A stretch of DNA of 64,000 bases from the NCBI RefSeq assembly GCF_014189455.1, contig NZ_CP050296.1, positions 5,700,001 through 5,764,000 of the forward strand, in the 5' to 3' direction. Origin of the DNA: Mesorhizobium huakuii. Its GTDB lineage: Bacteria; Pseudomonadota; Alphaproteobacteria; Rhizobiales; Rhizobiaceae. Below the pieces are notes generated by a model, which did not search any database, was not told where the DNA came from, and saw only the letters and a list, made by a program, of their open reading frames with translations. This document shows positions 40,521 through 47,728 of this stretch, in pieces. Made by a program: the position numbers and the translations under genes. Every line of letters begins with the position of its first letter. Within the stretch, counting starts at the first letter, position 1.

Positions 40521-40961
40521 ATGAAGCTGACCTACCGCCTCGCTGCTCTTGCCGCACTGATCGCAACACCGCTGCCCGCATTCGCGGCGACCATCAATGC
40601 GGTGATGTACAAGAACCCGCAATGCAGCTGCTGTGAATCCTATGCCAACTACCTGGAGCACAACGGCTTCAAGGTCGAGATCAAGCCGGTCAACAACCTT
40701 TCGCAGATCAGCAGCGATGCCGGCGTGCCCGCCGACCTCGAAGGCTGCCACACGCTGATGGTCGACGGCTATGTCGTCGACGGCCTGGTGCCGGTCGAGA
40801 TCGTCAAGAAGCTGCTCACGGAACGTCCCGCCATATCAGGCATTACGCTGGCCGGCATGCCGGCGGGCGCACCCGGCATGGGCGGTGAAAAAAGCGAGAC
40901 CTGGACGATCTACGCCTTCACCAAGGACGGCAAGGCGCCGACCGTCTACGCCACGGAGTAA
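40521..40961 (+). CDS. DUF411 periplasmic metal-binding protein, copy 2
   Basis: A 146-residue paralogue of the preceding gene, roughly three quarters identical by eye, sharing the signal, KNPQCSCCESYANYL, DLEGCH, and the tail KAPTVYATE. The ATG at 40521 has GGAG before it; an in-frame ATG at 40509 overlaps that site. The Met-rich motif is weaker here (MAGMPAG becomes LAGMPAGAPGMGG). Tandem duplication by unequal crossing-over is the simplest origin. Confidence 0.88.
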   Translation: MKLTYRLAALAALIATPLPAFAATINAVMYKNPQCSCCESYANYLEHNGFKVEIKPVNNLSQISSDAGVPADLEGCHTLMVDGYVVDGLVPVEIVKKLLTERPAISGITLAGMPAGAPGMGGEKSETWTIYAFTKDGKAPTVYATE

Positions 40962-40967
40962 GCACCC

Positions 40968-41501
40968 GTGAACAAAAGCAAACAGGCCATCATGCTGATC
41001 GGCTTGCTGCTGGCGATTCCGCTGCCCACCAGGGCGGCGGAGGCGCCGCAGAATCTTGCCGTTCTGGAAGCGCCTGCAGCGGTGCCGGCGATCAGCTTCA
41101 TGGATGCCGCCGGCCAGCCGAAAACGCTCGCCGATTATTCCGGCAAGGTGGTGTTGCTCAACATCTGGGCGACATGGTGCGCGCCTTGCCGCAAGGAGAT
41201 GCCGACGCTCGACCGGCTGCAGGCCAAGCTCGGCGGGCCGGACTTCGAGGTCGTCGCGTTGTCCATGGACCAAAAAGGCCCGGACGCCGTGAAGAAATTC
41301 TATGCCGATATCGGCATTACACACCTTGACCTGAACATCGACATTTCGGCCAAGACCATCTTCGCGCTCGGCGCGGTTGGCCTGCCGACGACCCTGTTGA
41401 TCAATCGTGACGGCAAGGAAATCGGCCGGCTGATCGGCCCGGCCGATTGGGATGCACCCGACATGGTCGACTTCATCCGCGGCCGTATCGCCGCCAAATG
41501 A
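40968..41501 (+). CDS. TlpA/ResA-like periplasmic thioredoxin
   Basis: A 177-residue thiol-disulfide oxidoreductase with a signal peptide (IMLIGLLLAIPLPTRA) and a TlpA fold. The redox motif is WCAPC in NIWATWCAPCRKEMP; the cis-Pro is in GLPTTLLI. It starts at GTG seven bases after the second DUF411 stop and is likely to keep DUF411 or oxidase thiols reduced for copper loading. Confidence 0.9.
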   Translation: MNKSKQAIMLIGLLLAIPLPTRAAEAPQNLAVLEAPAAVPAISFMDAAGQPKTLADYSGKVVLLNIWATWCAPCRKEMPTLDRLQAKLGGPDFEVVALSMDQKGPDAVKKFYADIGITHLDLNIDISAKTIFALGAVGLPTTLLINRDGKEIGRLIGPADWDAPDMVDFIRGRIAAK

Positions 41502-41514
41502 GAAAGGAAATGAC

Positions 41515-41934
41515 ATGAGCACCACTGAACTGACCCAGGCCGGCGAGACTTCGTCGCGCCGCGACTTCCTCCCGGCGGTTCGCCCCTATCTCCGTGGTCG
41601 GCGTGGCCTGATCGCGGCCGGCGCGGTCATCGTTGCCGCCGGCCTTGCCTTCAAATGGTCATGGCTGGTCGCCGCAGGCATCGCGCCGGTGCTGCTCAGC
41701 CTGCTGCCCTGCCTCGCAATGTGCGCGCTTGGCCTGTGCATGAACCGGATAGCAGGCGGATCGTCCGGCAGACAGCAATCAGCAACCGATCTCGGAGTTC
41801 CGACTGACGACGGGCCGACGGCCACAAGGCTGACGGCCTCTAACTTGGTAGGACCGATCAGCGCGGGCGATGCACGCTGCTGCCAAAGTGTTCGATCTGA
41901 TCACCGATCGTCGAATGTAGGAGTGAAGCAGTGA
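41515..41934 (+). CDS. Small membrane protein with Cys-rich end
   Basis: A 139-residue protein: a charged N-terminus, one or two hydrophobic helices (RGLIAAGAVIVAAGLAF and WLVAAGIAPVLLSLL), then PCLAMCALGLCM and a polar tail with a terminal CC. Proteins with this LLPCxxMCALxLCM pattern occur in heavy-metal loci. The last residues, after about position 90, show no clear homology and may be variable. The next gene's GTG overlaps its stop. Confidence 0.65.
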   Translation: MSTTELTQAGETSSRRDFLPAVRPYLRGRRGLIAAGAVIVAAGLAFKWSWLVAAGIAPVLLSLLPCLAMCALGLCMNRIAGGSSGRQQSATDLGVPTDDGPTATRLTASNLVGPISAGDARCCQSVRSDHRSSNVGVKQ

Positions 41935-42392
41935 GAACCATCTACGCAACTGTCATGCTGGCCCTTGGTCTGCTGAACGTCGGCGATGCCGTCGCCGCGT
42001 CGAACCAGATCGTGGTCGAAAAGGCTTGGGCGCGGGCAACACCCAATATGGCGGTCACCGGCGGAGGCTATCTTACGGTGACAAATCGCGGCCCCGGTGA
42101 AGATCGTCTGCTGACCGTGACGAGTCCAGTCGCCGAGAAAATTCAGTTTCACGCCATGGCCGTCGATGATGGCGTGGCGAAGATGACCCGGCTTTTGGCT
42201 ATCGAGTTACATCCCGGCGTCCCGGTCATCTTCAAGCCTGGCGGCATCCACATGATGCTGCTTGGGCTGAAGCACCAACTCAAGGAGGGTGAGACCGTGC
42301 CGCTCACCCTGACGTTCGAGAAAGCCGACGCGATCGAAGTGGATGCCCAGGTGTTGGGGATCGGTGCGACGGCGCAACTTGGCGGACAATGA
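41931..42392 (+). CDS. Periplasmic copper chaperone PCu(A)C
   Basis: A 153-residue exported protein, starting at GTG overlapping the previous stop. The signal peptide (YATVMLALGLLNVGDAVA) precedes a PCu(A)C domain with the Cu(I) ligands in FHAMAVDDGVAKM and HMM at the end of the long loop, the H-x-M / M / H-x-M pattern of the family. It hands copper to oxidases or cytochrome oxidase CuA in other bacteria. Confidence 0.92.
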   Translation: MRTIYATVMLALGLLNVGDAVAASNQIVVEKAWARATPNMAVTGGGYLTVTNRGPGEDRLLTVTSPVAEKIQFHAMAVDDGVAKMTRLLAIELHPGVPVIFKPGGIHMMLLGLKHQLKEGETVPLTLTFEKADAIEVDAQVLGIGATAQLGGQ

Positions 42393-42414
42393 GCCCTTAC
42401 AAGGAGAAACACCT

Positions 42415-43200
42415 ATGATTACCAGACAAGCGCATCGGTGTGGCTGGCTGGCTCGCAGGCTCCTGCTTGCCGGCCTGACTGGATGGCTTCTGCTCAATCC
42501 AAGCTTTCAGGGCGCCCGAGGGATGGCGTTCGCGGCCGGCGAAATGTCCCAGGACCAGCTCGACCAGAGGATACACGACTACATACTGGCACATCCGGAA
42601 GTTCTCGTGCAGGCCCTGCAAAGCCTGGACGAGCGCCAGCGCGAAGCAGAGGCAGCCCAGGCGAAGCAGGTGCTCAAGGCGCGCGCCGACGACATCTTCC
42701 GCGACAAGCAGAACCCTATCGGCGGCAACCCTGACGGCAATGTCACGCTGGTCGAATTCTTCGACTATAATTGCCCCTATTGCCGGGTGATGGCGCCGAT
42801 CATGGATCAGGCCGTCGCTGGCGATCCCCAGCTCAAAATCGTCTACAAGGAGTTCCCCATACTCGGCCCGGACTCCCTGTTCGCGGCCAAGGCAGCGCTA
42901 GCGGCCGAACGCCAGGGCAAATATCAGGAATTCCACAAGGCGCTTTATGCGTCCCGAACAAGAGTGACAGAAGCGGTCGTGCTCAGGATCGCTGGTGAGG
43001 CTGGGCTCGATGTCGAGCGGATGAAGAGCGATATGCAGCAGTCCGACATCCAGGCATTGATCGATCGCAACACGGACCTGGCACAGGCGCTGAAGATCAC
43101 GGGAACGCCAGGCTTCGTCGTTGGCGATCAGATTTTTCCGGGTGCGACCGATCTTGAGACGATGAAGAAGTTGATCAGGCAAGCAAGGGCCGGCAAATGA
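42415..43200 (+). CDS. DsbA/Com1-like thiol-disulfide oxidoreductase
   Basis: A 261-residue periplasmic protein with a signal anchor (RLLLAGLTGWLLLNPSFQG), an N-terminal helical extension rich in Gln, and a DsbA fold. The active motif is CPYC in FFDYNCPYCRVMAP; cis-Pro is in ITGTPGFVVG. The ATG at 42415 follows AAGGAG. Its last codon overlaps the next start as ATGA. The extension resembles the suppressor-of-copper-sensitivity ScsC type. Confidence 0.9.
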   Translation: MITRQAHRCGWLARRLLLAGLTGWLLLNPSFQGARGMAFAAGEMSQDQLDQRIHDYILAHPEVLVQALQSLDERQREAEAAQAKQVLKARADDIFRDKQNPIGGNPDGNVTLVEFFDYNCPYCRVMAPIMDQAVAGDPQLKIVYKEFPILGPDSLFAAKAALAAERQGKYQEFHKALYASRTRVTEAVVLRIAGEAGLDVERMKSDMQQSDIQALIDRNTDLAQALKITGTPGFVVGDQIFPGATDLETMKKLIRQARAGK

Positions 43201-43754
43201 CCAACACCCCTAACCGGCGCACCATCGTTCTTGGCGTGTTTAGCGTCGCTACGGCTGCGGGCTTTCTAACGCAACCCGATTTGGCAATCGCCGCCGACGA
43301 TCCGGAATTGGCCAAGCGGTTCAAGGAGCTCAGCCAGAACGGCAACAGCACCTGCTCGGCCAAATTCACGGAGTCGATCGCGACCATGCCGGCGGTGTCG
43401 CGGATCACGGGCTCATGTTGCAGCCCGATGGAAATGAAACGCTATGTCGAGCAGGTGAGGGGGCTCGCCAAGTATCGCGCCATCCCGATGATCCCCGGCG
43501 ATCCGTACGACATAGCGGCGGCGACAGCGCAGCGGATGATGCCCTACTACGATCTGAAGCTCACCGGCGACGAGCAGAAGGCCTATGACTTCGCGATGGC
43601 CAATTCCGAGGAGAAGGGCCCCTGCTGCTGTCCATGCTGGCGCTGGAAGGTGTATGGCGGACTGGCGAAATACCTGCTCCACGAGCACGGCTTCACCGGC
43701 GAGCAGATCGTCGACGTGTGGAACCTTTCCGATGGCTGCGGCGGGGGGATGTAA
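43197..43754 (+). CDS. Unrecognised Cys-rich exported protein
   Basis: A 185-residue protein with a Tat-like signal (NRRTIVLGVFSVATAAGF, cleavage near AIA). The mature part has eight Cys: C53, C74, C75, C143, C144, C145, C147 and C181, with ITGSCCSPME and GPCCCPCWRW as the densest sites. It overlaps the DsbA-like gene as ATGA, so its thiols are probably that enzyme's substrates. It does not look like a known copper chaperone. Metal storage, sensing or sulfide handling are possible; none is shown. Confidence 0.75.
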   Translation: MTNTPNRRTIVLGVFSVATAAGFLTQPDLAIAADDPELAKRFKELSQNGNSTCSAKFTESIATMPAVSRITGSCCSPMEMKRYVEQVRGLAKYRAIPMIPGDPYDIAAATAQRMMPYYDLKLTGDEQKAYDFAMANSEEKGPCCCPCWRWKVYGGLAKYLLHEHGFTGEQIVDVWNLSDGCGGGM

Positions 43755-43833
43755 GACTGGGTTGACGGCGACCTACTCACCGCGCAATTGCCAGTCGGCA
43801 CCAGCGAAGTCGCGCTTTAGCCGGCCTTGGAGG

Positions 43834-43960
43834 ATGATGGCCATGATGGGGGGTTCAGGTAGCATGGGGATGATGGGCGGTATGGCCCTCATCTGGGTCC
43901 TGGTGTTGGGTCGCCCTTCTGCTCGCGATCGCGGCGCTCGTCAAATATCTGCGAACCTGA
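43834..43960 (+). CDS. Small Met-rich membrane protein, frameshifted
   Basis: About 41 residues when one G is removed from the run at 43908-43910: MMAMMGGSGSMGMMGGMA, then IWVLVLVALLLAIAALVKYL and RT. The GGAGG site upstream and the length of 127 bases (3n+1) fit a small gene with one inserted base. Met-rich starts of this kind accompany metal loci. The alternative frame runs on to a different, unlikely end. Confidence 0.55.
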
Positions 43961-43982
43961 TCGGATTGGCAGGGTGCAAGTG

Positions 43983-44215
43983 ATGACGCAGCTCACATCC
44001 ACCCTTACCTGTCCGCATTGCGGATTTCGGGCTTGTGAAACTATGCCGCGCGACGCCTGCCAGTTCTTCTACGAGTGCAGGGGTGCGCGACGCTGCTTCG
44101 GCCAAAGGCAGGGGATTGTTGCGTTTTCTGCTCCTTTGGAGATGTGCCGTGCCCACCGGTCCAGGAGGCGCGGGGACGGCTCGCATCCCGTGGCGACGGA
44201 GATTGTCGCGGCTGA
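43983..44215 (+). CDS. Cys-rich zinc-ribbon-like small protein (GDCC family), frameshifted
   Basis: About 77 residues if one G is restored at 44080-44083: LTCPHCGFRACETMP, DACQFFYECRG, then GDCCVFCSFGDVPCPP. This matches the small GDCCVxCSYG proteins found beside metal-resistance genes. The four CxxC-like pairs would bind zinc or another metal. The length of 233 bases (3n+2) fits one missing base. ATG 43983 is chosen over GTG 43974. Confidence 0.6.
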
Positions 44216-44345
44216 CGACGTCCTCCGGCGAAGTTAGCGCGACGCCGGCCTTACGCTTGCGGAATCCTCTGCAGTTTATCTGCGGTAGTGCTAATATATG
44301 ATGGTCATGCACTTTCGTGCGTGACCATCATCTAGGGAGGATGCG

Positions 44346-44768
44346 ATGAAAACCATGAATCGCAGGTCTGCAATAGCTCTCGGTGTGACTGCCGCCGCGG
44401 TATCGCCTTTGTTCACCCTGGCAGCATCTGCAAAGACCAAGAAGTACGGCCCGAAGGATGGCAAGGAGATTGCGCCCGGTGTTAGAGTGGTTGAGGTCGG
44501 CACCGGCAATTCCGACATTCCCGCCTATAAGAGCATCTCGATTGTCGATGTGGTCTTTCAGCCCGGAGCACACGCGCCTCAAACCGTGATGGACAACGAC
44601 ATGGTATGCACCATTACTTCCGGCGCATTCACCATCAAGAAAGCGGACAAGGAATTCAAGCTCAAGGTGGGTGACGTATACACCTGCTCCAAGGGCAAGA
44701 CCGATGAGGCGACGAATACAAGCAAGGAGGTCGGGGTGCATCGCATCGCCATGCTGATACCTGCCTAG
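44346..44768 (+). CDS. Exported cupin-like protein
   Basis: A 140-residue protein with a Tat-type signal (NRRSAIALGVTAAAVSPL) and a short beta-barrel of cupin type; segments such as VVFQPGAHAPQTVMDND and ITSGAFTIKKADKEFKLKVG suit the two cupin motifs, though only one His is visible in the first. It is separated from the previous gene by 130 bases. Two in-frame Met are possible (44346 or 44355). Metal or small-molecule binding is inferred, function unknown. Confidence 0.7.
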   Translation: MKTMNRRSAIALGVTAAAVSPLFTLAASAKTKKYGPKDGKEIAPGVRVVEVGTGNSDIPAYKSISIVDVVFQPGAHAPQTVMDNDMVCTITSGAFTIKKADKEFKLKVGDVYTCSKGKTDEATNTSKEVGVHRIAMLIPA

Positions 44769-44870
44769 AGCAATTCCAGGAAAAGTGTGAAACGGTTTTC
44801 CGTCCGGAATTGCGTCAAAACAAGGAGATAGAGCGGTTCGCCGTTTCTGTGAAACGGTGAAACGCCCTAA
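44767..44870. repeat. Mesorhizobium-type palindromic intergenic repeat
   Basis: Two hairpin units: GCAATTCC paired with GGAATTGC (44770-44813), then an imperfect dyad (GCGGTTCGCCGTTTC with GAAACGGTGAAACGC). This composite belongs to the RIME-like intergenic repeats of rhizobia. It starts in the stop codon of the cupin-like gene. Confidence 0.7.
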
Positions 44871-45005
44871 GGAATCCCCGGCCGGATGATCGGTCGCGTC
44901 ACATCCGGCCGCCGCCTTCAAGTAAGTACGCTCCGGTCAGGTTCGCGAACCCCTGGAAGCTTTTGCGATTGCGAATGATCCGAATGCCGCACTCCTGACA
45001 GATGG

Positions 45006-46259
45006 TCAGCTCGGCCGGACCAGCACGTGTTTCTTCTTGCCGAGCGAGAGCTTCACGACACCTTCCGGACTCAGATCCTGAAGCGTGACCATGCGACGGT
45101 CGTCGCTGACCGACTGGTCGTTGATGCGCACCGCGCCGCCCTGGATGTGCCGCCGCGCCTCGCCGTTGGACGATGCCAGCCCGGCAGTGACCAGCAGCGA
45201 CAGGATGCCGACGCCGGCCTCAAGCGCTGCCTTGTCGGCCCCGACGGTCGGCAATGTATCGGCGAGCGCCCCTTCCTCGAAGGTCTTGCGCGCGGTTTCC
45301 TCGGCCTGGTTCGCGGCCTCGCGGCCATGGACGATCGCCGTCGTTTCCGTGGCCAGGATCTTCTTGGCCTCATTGATTTCGGAGCCGCCAAGGGCAGCAA
45401 GGCGCGCGATCTCATCTAGGGGCAGGCGGGTGAATATCTTCAGGAAGCGCTCGACATCGGCGTCCTCGGTGTTTCGCCAGTACTGCCAGAAATCATAGGG
45501 CGAGAAGAGGTCGCCGTTGAGCCAGACCGCACCTTTCGCCGACTTGCCCATCTTGGCGCCGGATGATGTCGTGAGCAGCGGCGTGGTCAGGGCGTAAAGC
45601 TGCGGCGTGCCCATGCGGTGGCCGAGATCGACGCCATTGATGATGTTGCCCCACTGGTCCGACCCGCCCATCTGCAGGCGGCAGTTCTGGCGCCGCGCGA
45701 GCTCGACGAAATCGTAGCCCTGCAGGATCATGTAGTTGAATTCGAGGAACGACAGCGACTGCTCGCGGTCGAGGCGCAACTTGACGCTGTCGAAGGTCAG
45801 CATGCGGTTGACGGAGAAATGCCGGCCGACGTCGCGCAGGAACTCGACATAGTTGAGCTTCATCAGCCAGTCGGCGTTGTTGACCATGATGGCGTCGCTC
45901 GGGCCGTCGCCGAACCGCAGGATGCGGCCGAAGATGCGCTTGATGCCTTCGATGTTGGTGGCGATCGCTTCGGGCGTCAAAAGGCTGCGCTGGTCGTCGC
46001 GGAAGGACGGGTCGCCGATCATCGACGTGCCGCCGCCCATCAGCGCGATCGGCCGGTGTCCGGTTTCCTGCAGCCAGTAAAGCATGGTCGCGGAGATCAA
46101 ATTGCCGATATGCAGGCTGGTGGCGGTGGCGTCATAGCCGACATAGGCGGTGACCGTTTCCTTGGCGAAAAGCTGGTCGAGGCCGGTCTCATCCGAAATC
46201 TGGTGGATGAAGCCGCGCTCGCTCATCGTGCGCAGGAAATCGGATTTGAAGGCAGGCAT
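45006..46259 (-). CDS. tyrS: Tyrosyl-tRNA synthetase
   Basis: A 417-residue class I synthetase that charges tRNA-Tyr. The HIGH motif is HIGN (TSLHIGNL, about residue 48) and the KMSKS loop is KMGKS ([11 protein letters not shown]). The tyrosine-binding segment YDFVELARR and the C-terminal S4 RNA-binding domain ([19 protein letters not shown]) are intact. Full-length single gene. Confidence 0.97.
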   Translation of the reverse strand: MPAFKSDFLRTMSERGFIHQISDETGLDQLFAKETVTAYVGYDATATSLHIGNLISATMLYWLQETGHRPIALMGGGTSMIGDPSFRDDQRSLLTPEAIATNIEGIKRIFGRILRFGDGPSDAIMVNNADWLMKLNYVEFLRDVGRHFSVNRMLTFDSVKLRLDREQSLSFLEFNYMILQGYDFVELARRQNCRLQMGGSDQWGNIINGVDLGHRMGTPQLYALTTPLLTTSSGAKMGKSAKGAVWLNGDLFSPYDFWQYWRNTEDADVERFLKIFTRLPLDEIARLAALGGSEINEAKKILATETTAIVHGREAANQAEETARKTFEEGALADTLPTVGADKAALEAGVGILSLLVTAGLASSNGEARRHIQGGAVRINDQSVSDDRRMVTLQDLSPEGVVKLSLGKKKHVLVRPS

Positions 46260-46326
46260 ATTTTGTTTCCCGAAAGCGTCCAGCCGGTCTGATGCGGCCT
46301 ATATGAAGGCGCGCGTTTAGCATCCA

Positions 46327-46423
46327 AGCGCGATCAGCAAAAGTGGAATCCGGTTTTGCGGCAGATCGCGCTTCAATCAGGAACTCGCGATCAGCAAAAG
46401 TGGAATCCGATTTTGCGTCAGAT
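46327..46423. repeat. Two-unit direct repeat in the tyrS upstream gap
   Basis: A 38-base unit starting CGCGATCAGCAAAAGTGG at 46329 is repeated at 46386 with two mismatches. The first copy is flanked by AAGCGCGATC and GATCGCGCTT, making a hairpin with an inner GCAAAA/TTTTGC stem. It fills most of the 335-base gap between tyrS and the GT2 gene, where no gene is seen. Confidence 0.75.
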
Positions 46424-46628
46424 TGGCTATGCGCCAAAGGATCACGAGATGTCCTGACGATCACCCGTTGCTGAAACGGTGCGACGAGCCGTCCGGCACG
46501 AATGCTTGCTTCATCGTTTCGGCTGGCGTAATGAGGCGCCGCGCCAAAGGTTCTTGCAGCCCACGACCTCGAGCGGCACCGCACGGCATCCAATAATGCC
46601 ATATTCGACGACAGAGCCCCGACGCGAC

Positions 46629-47362
46629 ATGCCGGACGCATTGATATCCATCGTCATTCCTTGCAGGAACGAGGCGGCAAACCTGCCGCTCTTGATCGAC
46701 GAGATCGAGGCGGCGATGGCCGGGCGCGACTTCGAACTGATCATCGTCAATGACGGCTCGACCGACGAGACAGCCGCCGTGCTGACCGAGCAGGCGGCAC
46801 TTCGCACCTTTCCGGTGCGCGAATTGCGGCATCAGAAATCCGCCGGCCAGAGCCTTTCGGTGCGTTCGGGCGCCTGGGCAGCCCGCGGCGGCATCGTCGC
46901 CACGATCGACGGCGACGGCCAGAACGATCCGCAATATATTCCCGTGCTGGTCGACGCCTTGCGGCAGGCCGGCCCCGATTTCGGCGCCGCCCAGGGCAGC
47001 GCCTCAAGCGCCGCGACAGCAAGGTCAAGCAGCTGGCGTCTCGCTTCGCCAACTGGCTGAGAAACGCCATCCTGCATGACGAGACGCGCGACACCGGCTG
47101 CGGCCTGAAGGCGGTCCACACCGATATCCTGCGCAAACTGCCGTTTTTCGACGGCACCCACCGCTTCGTCCCGGCCCTGGTCATCCAAGAAGGCTATCGC
47201 GTCGTGCATTGCGACGTCGTCGACCGCTCGCGCCGCCACGGCAAGTCGAATTACGGCATTTTCGACCGCGGCCTGCAGGGCGCGCTCGATCTCGGTGGTG
47301 TCTGGTGGCTGCGCCGCAGGCGCCGCAGAATGCCAAAAGTAGAGGAAATCAAGCGTGTTTAA
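46629..47362 (+). CDS. Family 2 glycosyltransferase (RgtE/ArnC-like), frameshifted
   Basis: About 244 residues. The nucleotide-sugar motifs are VNDGSTDETAAVL and ATIDGDGQNDPQ. The acceptor part continues in the next frame as LKRRDSKVKQLASRFANWL, GYRVVHCDVVDRSR and DLGGVWWLRRRR. One C is missing near 46994-46998 (CAGGGCAG for CAGGGCCAG). The enzyme would make a polyprenyl-phosphate sugar; unlike ArnC it has no C-terminal membrane helices. Starts at 46596 or 46629 both possible. Confidence 0.85.
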
Positions 47363-47687
47363 CGTGCTTCAGGAACTGGGGACCTGGCTTCACCAGGTTT
47401 TCATCAAGCAATTCGATGCGTGGATCCTGCTCGGCTTCGTTGCGCAGTTCTTCTTCACCATGCGCTTTGTCGTGCAGTGGCTGGCCTCGGAAAAGGCCAA
47501 GCGCAGCGTCGTGCCGGTAGCCTTCTGGTTCTTCTCGCTGTTCGGCGGCGGCCTGCTCTTGATCTATGCCATCCAGCGCCAGGATCCGGTGTTCATCGCC
47601 GGCCAGGCCATGGGCATGTTCATCTACATCAGAAATCTCTGGCTGATCGCCAATGAGCGCAAGGCGGCGATGACCAAGGTCGACTGA
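47355..47687 (+). CDS. Lipid-A-disaccharide synthase N-terminal-like membrane protein (RgtF-like)
   Basis: A 110-residue protein with three membrane helices and the conserved QFFFTMRFVVQWLASEKAKR segment of the LpxB-N (LABN) family. It starts at GTG within the end of the GT2 gene. Small LABN proteins next to GT2 and GT39 genes act with polyprenyl-sugar transferases; RgtF in Rhizobium is the likely analogue. Confidence 0.85.
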   Translation: MFNVLQELGTWLHQVFIKQFDAWILLGFVAQFFFTMRFVVQWLASEKAKRSVVPVAFWFFSLFGGGLLLIYAIQRQDPVFIAGQAMGMFIYIRNLWLIANERKAAMTKVD

Positions 47688-47728
47688 GCGGCCCGCCACA
47701 TCAAGAAAATGATCAGAGAGGCTCAAGC

